Shown: positions 17,667-27,928, numbered from the stretch's first letter. The stretch: 64,000 nucleotides of DNA from Vibrio hangzhouensis (GCF_900107935.1 NZ_FNVG01000001.1:1-64000); one strand, 5' to 3'. Notes: a model not told the origin generated them from the sequence alone. Program-made: numbers and translations.

Positions 17667-20588
17667 TCACACTGTGTATCTATCCAGTATTTGTTGCAAT
17701 TCTTCAATCGAAGCCGTACGGGCGACGACTAACGGCTCTAACATGGACAGATAACTGCCGATATGGTCGTTAGATATTTCGATGTTTAAGCAAATCTCAT
17801 ATAACTGACGAAGACCTAACGCCCCAGCTGAACCTTTTAGTTTGTGAGCCAGCGATTTTATATCGCTACTACTGTCCATCTGCGCTGCCTGTTCGAGCTC
17901 TTTAAGCACCTCAGCGCTGGAAACCTCAAATGCGTTGACGATCGACTTTACTCTCTTTAAACCAAGTACCTGGATATCCGCCTCTAACACACTTTCGTCA
18001 ATGATATTAGCTTCAAAAGCTTCTTGTTCTTCATATGGTTGGAGTGAATTGTCAGTAACATGCTCTGGGATCTCAACACCCTTTAATTGTGACTGAATTG
18101 TTTCCCTCAACGCCTCGCGATCAATAGGCTTAGGCAAATAACCATCGAAGCCAGCTTCGAGGTAGCTCTCTACTTCTTCATTAAACACATGAGCCGAGAC
18201 TGCAATCATGGGAACCGTTTTGGTGTGATGATTAGACGACTCGATCGCTCTCAATTGATGCATAAGCTCCACACCATTACAGTCGGGCAAATTAATGTCT
18301 ACCAGAACGATGTCAAATTGGTTGTTACTGAATACTGCCTTAGCGTCGGCACCAGTTTCAGCGCACATTACATGATGACCCATATTGACCAGAAAACCTT
18401 CCGCCACCATCAAGTTGACTGCGTTGTCTTCTACAAGCAGTACTCTGCCATTCACCGCTAGATTTGTGCCTAACGGCTCAATGATTTCCTGAGCCTCTAA
18501 TTCACATTGCTCCAACGGTATAACAAACCAAAAGCGACTCCCTTCTCCCAAATAGGAATCTACGTATATCTCACCATTCATCGCCCTGACTAATTTCTGA
18601 CTGATCGCTAAACCTAAACCTGTACCGCCAGTAGCGGAATGACCACTCTCTGCTTGTGTGAAAGCGTCAAACAACGTGAGTTGATCCTCGGGACTAATAC
18701 CTATTCCCGTATCAGAGACTTCAATCATAATACATGTTTCATCATCCGGGTCTAAGCACACATATATGTCGACTTCTCCTGAGGTTGTAAACTTGATTGC
18801 GTTACCCACTAAGTTATTGAGCACCTGACTTAAACGGGTCACATCACCGCAATAAACACCGGAAACATCACTTTCAATATGAAACTTGAAATCAATTTGC
18901 TTCTCCAACGCTTTGCCATGCATTAGTTGATAGCAGTCCTGTATCATTCGATAGAGATCAAACGGTTTGTTTCTGATTTCCAGACGACCCGCTTCAATCT
19001 TTGAATAATCAAGAACATCATTGAGTATTGCGAGCAAATTTTGACCGCTTCGGTTTATTACCTCTAAGTACCGCTTCTGCTTGCTATTGAGAACCGTTTC
19101 TTCCATCAGTGCTGCTGTACCCAACACTCCATTCATTGGCGTACGTATCTCATGACTCATGGTAGCCAAGAAAGCGGATTTGGCGCGATTTGCCTGCTCC
19201 GCAGCGTTTCTCGCCTTAGCATGATTGAGCACCTCCTGATTCAGTCTCTCATTGCTCTTTTGTAGCTGTAATGTACGGTCTGCCACAATCTCTTCGAGAT
19301 GTTCTTTATGCTCTTGTAACTCGCGTCTGGCATTAGCTTCAGCCTCTGCAACAACTTTTAAAGCCTGAGCGGTGTTGCGAGCAGTAATGATTGCTTGCCC
19401 CATGTGCGCCAGTTCATCGTGCCCTTTTACTGTGACATCCACCTTAAGCTGCCCTTTAGCAATAGAAAGTAGAGCTGACGAATACTCAGCCAAGCGCTTA
19501 ACTACCGAAACGTACACCACGCGCCAGACAATAATGACGGCAACAACAAATCCCGCGATAGAGAGAAGTGTCAACGTCCATTGGGCATAATTAAGGGTAG
19601 AAGAAAGATCTGCTACAGCTTTGGTTGTAGCAGCATTCGACTGATCTACAAGCTTTGACACAGTAGAGTTTAATGATGAAAACAATTCTAATGTTTCTTG
19701 CATCAAAGATTGGGAACGCTGCCTTTCATTATGTTTTTGCTTTAATAGTGCAAAAATCTTTTTTCCTTCATTTAACTGGTTCAGTAGTGCGCTCATTTGC
19801 TCTGAGCGTGCAGGGTCCTCGACACCTCGAACTCTTCGCGTCATTATGCTGATGTTCTGTTGGTAATCTTTTTGTAATTGTTCGATACGTCCTAAGTCAG
19901 AGACTGTTCTGGACTCTTCAATTTGATTAAGAGTTCGGAATGCGAGTAAGTGGAGTTCGTGAAGTCGCTCAGATAAATCAAGATCAACTTCGACTAGAGT
20001 ATCAAGCGCATCAAGTGCAGCGGATTTGTTGTCCTGTGCTAGCAGGCCGTAAATATGGGTTACGTTGGCGACAGCTATTGTACTGGTGTTTAGCACCTGA
20101 GTCCGCGTTAGCTGTTCGAGTTCGTCAGCTTTAATACGAAGTTGCTCAGCCACTTGTGTGATCGACTGTTCTAAAGTAATGGATTGCTCAACAGAAACGC
20201 CCAATTCAACAAGACTGTCGATGATCGACTGCACATCAGCTTCCAGTTCACTCAGTAATTGAGAATCAAATGAATCTGAACCAAGCGTTTTTATATGACT
20301 CAGTAACGATTCCAAACGAGCAAATAAGGTCTTGCCCGCTTCTTGATGTTGTTGCTTGGTTTTGGCGTTTGAAAGGGTTTGAACCGACGCAATGATACGC
20401 GCACTCAGTTCTGAAACCTCTCTCGCTTCGATCATTGACGGAATTGCGCTGTCCACCACATTTCGCTCAGTTTTGGCGACAAACGAAAACCCAGAAACTC
20501 CAATAACCGTTGATAACAAAACCAACAACGCCATGACCAGAAAGGAAAATAGCAATTTACGCCCAATACTGGCTTTAGAGAGTATCAT
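17667..20588 (-). CDS. torS: TorS-like hybrid sensor histidine kinase
   Basis: The 973-residue protein has a transmembrane helix near 10-34, a long helical periplasmic sensor (about 40-330), a second transmembrane helix near 335-358, HAMP, a coiled coil, and HisKA with His479 in [11 protein letters not shown]. HATPase_c, a receiver with Asp764 (LVDINLP) and an Hpt domain with His915 (AHKLKGSAGALG) follow. This layout and the neighbouring torT identify it as the TMAO sensor TorS. Phosphate should pass His479, Asp764, His915 and then to a TorR regulator. Neither torR nor torCAD is in the window. The gene is divergent from torT. Confidence 0.9.
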   Translation of the reverse strand: MILSKASIGRKLLFSFLVMALLVLLSTVIGVSGFSFVAKTERNVVDSAIPSMIEAREVSELSARIIASVQTLSNAKTKQQHQEAGKTLFARLESLLSHIKTLGSDSFDSQLLSELEADVQSIIDSLVELGVSVEQSITLEQSITQVAEQLRIKADELEQLTRTQVLNTSTIAVANVTHIYGLLAQDNKSAALDALDTLVEVDLDLSERLHELHLLAFRTLNQIEESRTVSDLGRIEQLQKDYQQNISIMTRRVRGVEDPARSEQMSALLNQLNEGKKIFALLKQKHNERQRSQSLMQETLELFSSLNSTVSKLVDQSNAATTKAVADLSSTLNYAQWTLTLLSIAGFVVAVIIVWRVVYVSVVKRLAEYSSALLSIAKGQLKVDVTVKGHDELAHMGQAIITARNTAQALKVVAEAEANARRELQEHKEHLEEIVADRTLQLQKSNERLNQEVLNHAKARNAAEQANRAKSAFLATMSHEIRTPMNGVLGTAALMEETVLNSKQKRYLEVINRSGQNLLAILNDVLDYSKIEAGRLEIRNKPFDLYRMIQDCYQLMHGKALEKQIDFKFHIESDVSGVYCGDVTRLSQVLNNLVGNAIKFTTSGEVDIYVCLDPDDETCIMIEVSDTGIGISPEDQLTLFDAFTQAESGHSATGGTGLGLAISQKLVRAMNGEIYVDSYLGEGSRFWFVIPLEQCELEAQEIIEPLGTNLAVNGRVLLVEDNAVNLMVAEGFLVNMGHHVMCAETGADAKAVFSNNQFDIVLVDINLPDCNGVELMHQLRAIESSNHHTKTVPMIAVSAHVFNEEVESYLEAGFDGYLPKPIDREALRETIQSQLKGVEIPEHVTDNSLQPYEEQEAFEANIIDESVLEADIQVLGLKRVKSIVNAFEVSSAEVLKELEQAAQMDSSSDIKSLAHKLKGSAGALGLRQLYEICLNIEISNDHIGSYLSMLEPLVVARTASIEELQQILDRYTV

Positions 20589-20680
20589 TCAGCACTCCAA
20601 CAGAATCCACTTCTTTACTCTTTGATAGTACGCTATATTTTGCAGTGTTGACGTTATAGATGCTACTAAACGATAAGGCT

Positions 20681-21691
20681 ATGCTTAAAAAAACCATACT
20701 CAGTTCAATATTTGTATCTGCTTTATTCACCTTAAGCAGCGCCTCCGTTGCGTCAACCGTTCAAGAGCGGCCCACTGAAAAGCTCTGTGCCATTTATCCC
20801 CACCTCAAGGATTCTTACTGGCTTTCCGTTAATTATGGCATGGTCACAGAAGCAGAAAATCAAGGTGTCAATTTAAAGGTATTAGAGTCCGGTGGTTATC
20901 CAAATCTTGAAAAACAACGATCACAGCTGATTGCCTGTCGAGAATGGGGCGCAGATGCCATCATTCTGGGCACTGTATCACCAACGGCATTTACCCATGA
21001 CTTAACGCAGTACACAAAAGATACGCCCGTTTTCGCCACCGTAAATCATCTTGTGGTGGATCCACTTCAGTCAATTCAAGTAAAAGGTGTAGTTGGCGTT
21101 GACTGGTACTGGATGGGCTACAAAGTTGGCCATTATCTCGCCAAGAAGCACCCAAAAGGCACTGGCGCTGTATCCGTTGCTTTTTTGCCCGGACCGCAGT
21201 CTAGCGGAGGGACCAAACCGGTCATTCTCGGTTTTGTAGAAGCAATTAAAAACAGTGACATCAATATAGTAGAAACGCTGTGGGCAGATAATGACAAGGA
21301 GTTACAGCGTAACCTTATACAGGCCGTGATTGAGAATCACACTGACTTAGAATACATCGTTGGCAGTGCAGTTGCGATTGAAGCTGCGATAAGTGAACTT
21401 AGAGGCAGTGGCAAGGCACAAGAAATCGACTTACTATCTGTCTATCTCAGTCACGGTGTCTATCGTGGGTTACTCCGTGACAAAGTAAAATTTGCCCCAA
21501 CGGACAAAATGGTCGAGCAAGGACAACTTTCAGTTTTACAGGCGACTCGGTATTTACGTAATTTGCCCTATAGCGAAGATCTTGCCCCCACCATTGACGA
21601 GCTAACCCCACAACATATACCTGAATCGGCAGTCAAGGCGTCTCTCTCGCCAACTGGTTTCCGGCCGATTTTTTCAGTTGAAGGAAATTGA
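20681..21691 (+). CDS. torT: TorT-like periplasmic TMAO-binding protein
   Basis: TorT binds trimethylamine N-oxide in the periplasm and presents the signal to TorS. I start it at ATG 20681, which has AAGG upstream and gives a signal peptide (MLKKTILSSIFVSALFTLSS...); another ATG at 20660 adds a non-signal prefix. The mature part, about 310 residues, is a type I periplasmic-binding fold with LCAIYPHLKDSYWLSVNYG near the front and the family's DWYWMGYKVGHYLAKKHP segment. It is divergent from torS with only 92 bases between the two starts, so both probably share a regulatory region. Confidence 0.9.
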   Translation: MLKKTILSSIFVSALFTLSSASVASTVQERPTEKLCAIYPHLKDSYWLSVNYGMVTEAENQGVNLKVLESGGYPNLEKQRSQLIACREWGADAIILGTVSPTAFTHDLTQYTKDTPVFATVNHLVVDPLQSIQVKGVVGVDWYWMGYKVGHYLAKKHPKGTGAVSVAFLPGPQSSGGTKPVILGFVEAIKNSDINIVETLWADNDKELQRNLIQAVIENHTDLEYIVGSAVAIEAAISELRGSGKAQEIDLLSVYLSHGVYRGLLRDKVKFAPTDKMVEQGQLSVLQATRYLRNLPYSEDLAPTIDELTPQHIPESAVKASLSPTGFRPIFSVEGN

Positions 21692-21833
21692 TTATCACAG
21701 TTATCAATGAACATATTTGCGCAACAAGATTTCAAACATTAACATCGAACCAATGGCACTGACTTATAATTCCATTTGCTATATCACTATGTGGCAGTTG
21801 GAATTAGAAGATAGACATTAGGAATAGAAATAC

Positions 21834-22289
21834 ATGCAGAAAACCATTCGTACCATGCCGGCTCATAAACACATTGCTTTAGTTGCGCACGATCACTACA
21901 AGCCTGAGTTGTTGCGTTGGGTACAAGAAAACAAGGAAAAGTTACAAGGTCACTTTCTTTATGCTACGGGCACTACAGGGAATATGCTTAGCAAAGAAAC
22001 CGGACTGGCTATCAAAAGCATGATCAGTGGCCCTATGGGTGGTGACCAGCAAATAGGCGCCCTGATTTCGGAAGGGAAACTCGACATGCTTATCTTCTTT
22101 TGGGACCCACTAAACGCTGTGCCCCATGATCCAGATGTAAAAGCATTGCTGCGTATTGCTAGTGTTTGGAACATTCCAGTGGCCACAAACCGCGCCACCG
22201 CCAACTTTTTGTTTGAGTCTAATCTGCTTTCGCAAGAAGTGGAGATTGAAATTCCAGATTATCAAGCTTACCTGGCCGAACGTACCTAA
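21834..22289 (+). CDS. mgsA: Methylglyoxal synthase
   Basis: MgsA converts dihydroxyacetone phosphate to methylglyoxal and phosphate, a bypass of lower glycolysis used when sugar phosphates build up. The 151-residue sequence is full length. It has [11 protein letters not shown] at the start, the phosphate-binding TGTTGNML, the active-site [13 protein letters not shown] and the [17 protein letters not shown] block. It is cytosolic and normally a homohexamer. It is transcribed alone and ends in a strong terminator. Confidence 0.97.
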   Translation: MQKTIRTMPAHKHIALVAHDHYKPELLRWVQENKEKLQGHFLYATGTTGNMLSKETGLAIKSMISGPMGGDQQIGALISEGKLDMLIFFWDPLNAVPHDPDVKALLRIASVWNIPVATNRATANFLFESNLLSQEVEIEIPDYQAYLAERT

Positions 22290-22315
22290 TCACCAGTAAA
22301 ACCATTAAATCGTAT

Positions 22316-22345
22316 AAGCCCCTGAAGGAATTCAGGGGCTTTTTT
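22316..22345 (+). terminator. Terminator of mgsA
   Basis: AAGCCCCTGAA and TTCAGGGGCTT form a perfect stem with a GGAA loop, followed by T residues. Confidence 0.9.
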
Positions 22346-22356
22346 GTGGCAAAGCG

Positions 22357-23586
22357 CTATTCTTTAAACGTGCGTTTTCTCACTTTCTCTAACTTTTCCA
22401 GTATCTTGTCAAGACGGTCTGGGTGGACCATAAACTCCTGAAACCCTTTCATTCCCTCTTTTGCCATAGCTGGGTCGGTATCACGATCATAAAACTGGGC
22501 GGTACCTGAAGCACTGGCCAACATAGCCACACCTTTATCTAAGAACGGGTCTGATTTAGCTTTTGCTTTGTTATTGGTCGGGATCTGTAACAGCATTTCG
22601 TTGATTAGCTGTTGATTTTCAGCTCGGGCAACAAATTCAAGGAATTTTCTCGCATCATCTTTATTTGTTGCCTTTGATGGAATATGGAGGGTATCCATTG
22701 GTGCATCTTCCGCCATACCTACCCCTTCATTAATTGCAGGAAATTGGAAAAAGCCCATCTTGCCGTCTAATTCTGCTGGGAAGTTCGGTGTGATGAAGTT
22801 ACCCATCAAATACATCGCGGCTTGACCATTGTACAAGAAGGGTTGAGCCTCTTGCCAAGAATACGAAGCATGATTTTCAAGGAAGTAGCCAGGCTCTACA
22901 AGCTCAGCCCATTTCGCAAACGTATTTTTTACTCGTTGATCCGTGTACGGCACTTTGCCGTCCATAAGCTCAATATGGAAATCTAATCCGTTGGTTCTAA
23001 GGTTCAAATAGTCAAACCAGCCTGCAGCAGTCCAAAGATACTTAGTACCAATGGTAAATGGTGTCACATTGTTTTGTTTCAATGTGGCTGCAGCGGCCTT
23101 TAACTCATCCCAGGTGGTTGGTTCTGCGATTCCAAATTTATCAAAGAGATCCTTACGATAATAAACACCCCACTGATAATAAGTGTAAGGGACACCGTAT
23201 TGCTTGCCATTTACTGTCATAGCAGGTGCTGCTGCAGAGAAATCTTGATTCATATCGTTTTGCTGCCATAAATCACTGACGTCTTCAAACAGTCCCCGAT
23301 CGACGAATGTTTTCATGCGGTTCCCAGCATACCAGAACACAACATCTGGTGGTGATGTTACCAGCCAGTTACGAATGGTCGTCTTATAAGACTCATGATC
23401 GTAAAGATTGTATTTAACCTCAATATCCGGGTTCTCTTTCTCAAATCGGCTGACAATCTCTGCCCAGGCTTCTTTTGGAGCGGGATCGGATGCGTCCGAG
23501 TTAATGACCAGAGTTCCGGCGACGGATGGGAGCGATAATGAAGCCGCCAGTATCGCTGAAGTCGCGATATGTTTCACAGTGTTCAT
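22357..23586 (-). CDS. CUT1 sugar ABC transporter, periplasmic substrate-binding protein
   Basis: The 409-residue protein has a signal peptide (MNTVKHIATSAILAASLSL, cleavage near residue 23). Its solute-binding fold is of the family-1 (maltose-binding) kind, with TLVINSDASDPAPKEAWAEI at the mature front and the PPDVVFWYAGNRM segment. The AAGGA ribosome site is good. It lies downstream of the two permease genes, in the same direction, with about 130 bases before it, so it may have its own promoter as well. The sugar is not evident from the sequence. Confidence 0.9.
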   Translation of the reverse strand: MNTVKHIATSAILAASLSLPSVAGTLVINSDASDPAPKEAWAEIVSRFEKENPDIEVKYNLYDHESYKTTIRNWLVTSPPDVVFWYAGNRMKTFVDRGLFEDVSDLWQQNDMNQDFSAAAPAMTVNGKQYGVPYTYYQWGVYYRKDLFDKFGIAEPTTWDELKAAAATLKQNNVTPFTIGTKYLWTAAGWFDYLNLRTNGLDFHIELMDGKVPYTDQRVKNTFAKWAELVEPGYFLENHASYSWQEAQPFLYNGQAAMYLMGNFITPNFPAELDGKMGFFQFPAINEGVGMAEDAPMDTLHIPSKATNKDDARKFLEFVARAENQQLINEMLLQIPTNNKAKAKSDPFLDKGVAMLASASGTAQFYDRDTDPAMAKEGMKGFQEFMVHPDRLDKILEKLEKVRKRTFKE

Positions 23587-23713
23587 AGTAAGGTCCTTAT
23601 TGTTAGGTTTAACACCTTGTCCTACTTATCGTTATGGTTATGTTTTTACTGACTACAAAAAGAGCTTGTACCGTGCTTTAACACACCCTACAAAGCTCCA
23701 AATACATTATTCA

Positions 23714-24565
23714 TTACCCTTTTGTCGCACCTAGGGTAAGGCCGGCAATAAAGTGTTTCTGCATGGTAAAAAACAAGATGACCGGCGGGATAGCTGCAAC
23801 AACAGCACCAGCAGACATATATTGCCAGGACGCCAGCCATTGCCCTTGCAACGAACTTAATCCTGCGGTAACTGGTCTCACCTCATCACTTTGCACTAAC
23901 ACTAACGCCCAAAAGAAGTCATTCCAGATGAATGTAAAAACGAGTACGGCGAGCGCGGCGAGTGCAGGCCTGACTAATGGCAAAACAATATGACGGAAGA
24001 TTTTCCACTCACTTACTCCCTCAACCCTCGCAGCCTCGATGAGCGCATCGGGAATGCCAACGATAAAATTTCGCATAAACAAAGTACAAAAGCCGGTTTG
24101 GAATGCGATGTGAAAAATGATAAGCGCCCAGTGAGTGTCGTAGAGACCAAATGTTATAGTCAGATCACGTACTGGTATCATAAGCACTTGAAAGGGAACG
24201 AAGTTGCCACCGATAAACATGGCAAACAACCAAATATTTGCTTTAAATTTATACTTAGCCAAAGCAAAGCCCGCTAATGTTGATAAAGCAACCGCCCCTG
24301 CAACTGCGGGTAGCGTGATAAGAAGACTGTTAACCAGATACTGCCCCATGGCCGTCGAAGCAAAAACCTGTGTATAGTTTTCAACCAAATAGACACCATC
24401 GGGCCATCCCCAATAATTGCCTTTGTTAATGTCTTCTATTGACCGAATGGATGTCATCATGACAGCAATCAACGGTAACAACCAAAGTACGATGGAAATC
24501 GGTAATGCCACACGATAACTGATATTGGCAAATCGTCCTGCCTTTTGAATAGGTTGCGGATACAT
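23714..24565 (-). CDS. CUT1 sugar ABC transporter permease (MalG-like)
   Basis: This is a 283-residue integral membrane protein with six predicted helices. The cytoplasmic EAA loop that docks on the ATPase is present as EAARVEGVSEWKIFRHIVLP. Its ATG overlaps the stop of the upstream permease by one base (TAATG), so translation is coupled and the two should form a heterodimeric pore. It is the second gene of the permease operon. Confidence 0.92.
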   Translation of the reverse strand: MYPQPIQKAGRFANISYRVALPISIVLWLLPLIAVMMTSIRSIEDINKGNYWGWPDGVYLVENYTQVFASTAMGQYLVNSLLITLPAVAGAVALSTLAGFALAKYKFKANIWLFAMFIGGNFVPFQVLMIPVRDLTITFGLYDTHWALIIFHIAFQTGFCTLFMRNFIVGIPDALIEAARVEGVSEWKIFRHIVLPLVRPALAALAVLVFTFIWNDFFWALVLVQSDEVRPVTAGLSSLQGQWLASWQYMSAGAVVAAIPPVILFFTMQKHFIAGLTLGATKG

Positions 24566-25485
24566 TACTTTTCACTCCTCAACATTCGCCACAGGAAGTA
24601 TGCTATGTATACATCCATTATAAGAAATAGCATGACAGAGACAGCCGCACCATAACCCATCCGGTAGTTGAAAATAGACTCTTCATACATCTGATACGCT
24701 AAAACCATCGAACTTCCCCACGGGCCACCAGCCGTCATCGTTGCAACCAAATCAAATGACCGAAGTGCACCAATGACAGTCACAACTATCGCGATAAAAG
24801 TTGCGGGTCGAAGTTGGGGAAGAACGACATACCAAAGCATTTTCATTTTCTTTGCTCCATCAAGGCGTGCCGCTTCCAGTTGCTCCGGATCCAGATTATT
24901 CAAACCCGTAAGGTATAGGATCATGCAGTAGGATATTTGCGGCCATAACCCTGCGGCAATGATTCCGTAGGTAACGTATTTTTCATTAGACAGAATGGCA
25001 ACCGGGTCAAATCCCAGTGCACCCATCACCAAATTGAACAGCCCAAAGGAAGGATCATAAAACCAGGCAAATACCAGCCCTACCACTACCTGAGAAATGA
25101 CAAAAGGAAAGAAGAACAGGGATTTAACGGCGCGTATGCCGAACACTTGTTGATTTAAAAAAAGCGCTATGGCAAGACCTATTGGCGGAGCAAGCATATA
25201 AAAGATCAGCCAGAGAAAGTTATTTTTCAGCGAGGTATAAAACGCATCAGAATCGAAAAGTTCACGGTAATTCTCAAGGCCTACCCAGGTTTTCTCTCCC
25301 AGTCCATCCCACTCGAAAAAGGACAGCCAAATACTGTCAATGATGGGATAGATAACATAGACAACAAAAATAGCGATGGCTGGCGCTAAAAACACCCAAG
25401 GAGCCATTTTTGACCTTGAATGGCCTTTCTTACCATAATTTGTTCTGTGCTCACTCTTAGATAACGTTTTCACAGAATCTGCCAT
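24565..25485 (-). CDS. CUT1 sugar ABC transporter permease (MalF-like)
   Basis: The 306-residue protein has six membrane helices after a basic cytoplasmic tail (about 1-28). Its EAA loop reads EAARLDGAKKMKMLWYVVLP. A strong AAGGAG site precedes the ATG. It is first in the operon of permease, permease and binding protein, divergent from the ATPase gene, so all four parts of one importer are present here. Confidence 0.92.
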   Translation of the reverse strand: MADSVKTLSKSEHRTNYGKKGHSRSKMAPWVFLAPAIAIFVVYVIYPIIDSIWLSFFEWDGLGEKTWVGLENYRELFDSDAFYTSLKNNFLWLIFYMLAPPIGLAIALFLNQQVFGIRAVKSLFFFPFVISQVVVGLVFAWFYDPSFGLFNLVMGALGFDPVAILSNEKYVTYGIIAAGLWPQISYCMILYLTGLNNLDPEQLEAARLDGAKKMKMLWYVVLPQLRPATFIAIVVTVIGALRSFDLVATMTAGGPWGSSMVLAYQMYEESIFNYRMGYGAAVSVMLFLIMDVYIAYFLWRMLRSEK

Positions 25486-25668
25486 AGTGACGACTCCTTG
25501 CTTGACCCCAACGATTAGCCCACGATGTGTCGTTCATGGATTTACTCTTATTTAGCAATTACTCACTTTTGATTTATCTATATTTTTAGCTCACTGTTGA
25601 CTTTTTGCACAATGAAGTTAAATAACTGTAAACCTTTCCACACTTTTTCAAATAAATACTCTAGTTAG

Positions 25669-25684
25669 CTTGATACTGATCACC
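25669..25684. promoter_or_regulatory. Candidate CRP-like site in the divergent ABC promoter region
   Basis: CTTGA-TACTGA-TCACC keeps seven of the ten core bases of the CRP consensus TGTGA-N6-TCACA. It lies about 80 bases before the ATPase start and 185 before the permease start. Catabolite control of a sugar importer would be expected, but the match is moderate. Confidence 0.4.
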
Positions 25685-25763
25685 CATTTAACTGTAGTCG
25701 ATGACAATTCATACAAAAAGGCGATACTTTGAACAGTGAAGGAAAATTTCCCAGGAGTGCAAC

Positions 25764-26846
25764 ATGGCGAATATTGAACTAACGGAAGTCATTAAACGCT
25801 TTGGTGATGTACAAACAATTCATAACGTTAATCTCTCTATCACCCATGGTGAGTTCGTGGTATTTGTTGGCCCGTCTGGGTGTGGAAAATCAACATTACT
25901 AAGACTTATCGCAGGACTCGAAGAAATTACAGAGGGTGAAATCACCATTGACAACCAACTTGTCAATGACGTAGATCCTGCAGAACGCGGGGTCGCAATG
26001 GTTTTTCAGTCCTATGCACTCTACCCTCACATGACGGTGGAAGAAAACATGGGCTTTGGTCTAAAAATGACGGGCCACGACAGCGCTTTTATCGACAAGC
26101 AAGTAAATAACGCCGCTAAAACGCTTCAACTCGATCACCTGCTTCAGCGAAAACCAAAAGAACTGTCCGGTGGCCAAAGACAAAGGGTTGCCATTGGACG
26201 AGCAATCGTAAGAAATCCCAAGGTATTTTTGTTTGACGAACCCCTATCTAATTTGGATGCTGAGCTTCGTGTAGATATGCGACTGCAAATCGCTAAACTG
26301 CATCAGGATTTACAAAATACAATGGTATATGTAACTCATGATCAAGTTGAGGCGATGACGCTGGCAGATAAGATTGTCGTTTTAAGAGATGGCAAGGTGG
26401 AGCAAGTGGGTTCTCCTTTAGAGTTGTACCACAAACCAGACAATGAGTTTGTTGCAGGGTTTATAGGTTCACCAAAGATGAACTTCATTCCTTGTCATGT
26501 TGAATCGTTTGAAGGCGACATATTAACGCTGGTCTCAGGTGATCAATCCTCAATCATGCTACCTAACCAGACCACTCCGCTAAAAGTCGGGCAACAGATT
26601 AAACTTGGAATTCGCCCAGAGCATCTCGTGGTTGGCGACCAGGAGAAAGTGGCCGTGACCTTTCAGAGTGAAGTCGTAGAGCGACTGGGAAACAGTACTT
26701 ATATGTTTGGCCAGGCACTGGGCGTTGATGGTTTTAAAGTCCATTTACCCGGAGATCAGCATGTAGAGCGCTATATGACTGTGAACCTGAGTTGTCGCTC
26801 TGAGGATTGTCACTTATTTAATGAACAAGGACTGAGAATAAACTAG
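25764..26846 (+). CDS. CUT1 sugar ABC transporter ATPase (MalK/UgpC/MsmX-like)
   Basis: The 360-residue protein has an ABC domain (1-235) with Walker A GPSGCGKST, Q-loop FQSYALYPHMTV, signature LSGGQRQRVA, Walker B VFLFDEPLSNLD and the switch histidine in VTHDQVEA. A C-terminal TOBE/OB regulatory domain (about 240-360) is typical of MalK-type proteins. It hydrolyses ATP to drive the divergent permease pair. GGAG precedes the ATG. A separate transcript for the ATPase could let it serve other importers too. Confidence 0.93.
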   Translation: MANIELTEVIKRFGDVQTIHNVNLSITHGEFVVFVGPSGCGKSTLLRLIAGLEEITEGEITIDNQLVNDVDPAERGVAMVFQSYALYPHMTVEENMGFGLKMTGHDSAFIDKQVNNAAKTLQLDHLLQRKPKELSGGQRQRVAIGRAIVRNPKVFLFDEPLSNLDAELRVDMRLQIAKLHQDLQNTMVYVTHDQVEAMTLADKIVVLRDGKVEQVGSPLELYHKPDNEFVAGFIGSPKMNFIPCHVESFEGDILTLVSGDQSSIMLPNQTTPLKVGQQIKLGIRPEHLVVGDQEKVAVTFQSEVVERLGNSTYMFGQALGVDGFKVHLPGDQHVERYMTVNLSCRSEDCHLFNEQGLRIN

Positions 26847-26875
26847 CAGGGCTTTGAGCCCTGCCTTAATTTTTT
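26846..26875 (+). terminator. Terminator of the ABC ATPase gene
   Basis: GCAGGGCT and AGCCCTGC pair with a TTG loop and are followed by CTTAAT and a T run. Confidence 0.8.
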
Positions 26876-27785
26876 ACGCTGACAGATGAGAAACCAAGGC
26901 AGCATTTATGCGCTCGAAAGCTTCATATTGCATAGCATGACCCGCATTTTCGAAAACTTTCAGCTCTGTATTCTTTCCTAACATTTCAACGACTCTTTGG
27001 GCATCTTCGATGGGAATAACCTTGTCATTCTTACCCCAAAGTACGAGTTTTCTTAACTTTGTCTGGCCTACTGACCTAAAATCCTCACTTGGATCCTTGG
27101 AAATCAGGTTACACCCCGTATTGATAATAGCGCGTCGAAATCCAGTGTATTGCATCTGTTGTTCAAACTGACTCTGCCATTGAGGAAAGCGTTCAGGATG
27201 TACTAAATCATTACTCTGGTTCTGCGGGAGCGACGGAATGAAGAAACTGTAACCTAACCACCTGCCAAGGATTGGCATGGTCAGTGGACCGATATCAACG
27301 GGTTGATTAAATGGCGCTACGTAACTGACACTTAGAATCTTTTCTGGGTACTGTGCTACATACGCAGAAGTTATCGCTCCCCCCATCGACAGACCGACGA
27401 TATGAAATGAACGTCCCTTTGCTACGCATGCCACTAAATCCTCTATTTGAGATACAAACAAGCGCTTGTCATATTTAGTGTCGGGTCTGTCTGAAAACCC
27501 TCTGCCGTACAGATCAAACGTTAAGGTGCAATACCCTGCTCGATGAAGTGCTGGAACGGTGTTGTCCCACATGTATGAAGGTGCGGAGAAGCCGTGCACC
27601 AACACAACTAAGGGCGCATCAGAGTTACCCTGTAACTGGTAGTGTACTTTTCCCAAAGAAAGATCGACAAATCGACCAGGAGCCATCGCTCGGTGAACAT
27701 CGTTCAACTGAAGCTTTTCTCTGTTTCGCCAAACCGGTAACAGAGCAATTAATACCAATACTAACGACAAAACAATCAGTAACAT
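26874..27785 (-). CDS. Membrane-anchored alpha/beta hydrolase
   Basis: The 303-residue protein opens with one hydrophobic helix (about 1-18), probably a membrane anchor or uncleaved signal. The alpha/beta hydrolase fold follows, with oxyanion-hole segment LVHGFSAPSYMWD, nucleophile elbow GLSMGG, acid in VLWGKNDKVIP and catalytic histidine in ENAGHAMQYE. The complete triad suggests an active esterase or lipase-like enzyme, but the substrate cannot be read from the sequence. It is transcribed alone. Confidence 0.88.
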   Translation of the reverse strand: MLLIVLSLVLVLIALLPVWRNREKLQLNDVHRAMAPGRFVDLSLGKVHYQLQGNSDAPLVVLVHGFSAPSYMWDNTVPALHRAGYCTLTFDLYGRGFSDRPDTKYDKRLFVSQIEDLVACVAKGRSFHIVGLSMGGAITSAYVAQYPEKILSVSYVAPFNQPVDIGPLTMPILGRWLGYSFFIPSLPQNQSNDLVHPERFPQWQSQFEQQMQYTGFRRAIINTGCNLISKDPSEDFRSVGQTKLRKLVLWGKNDKVIPIEDAQRVVEMLGKNTELKVFENAGHAMQYEAFERINAALVSHLSA

Positions 27786-27928
27786 AATGCTAGCCCTAAC
27801 AAAAAATTAGCCACTAATATTATGGAATATAACCAATGTTATCACCCTCTCAGACGTCACTCATATCTGCAGCCACAATACTTCATCAAGGGTTGTATTG
27901 ATAACCGTTAGACGTGAGGTGCCTTTAT

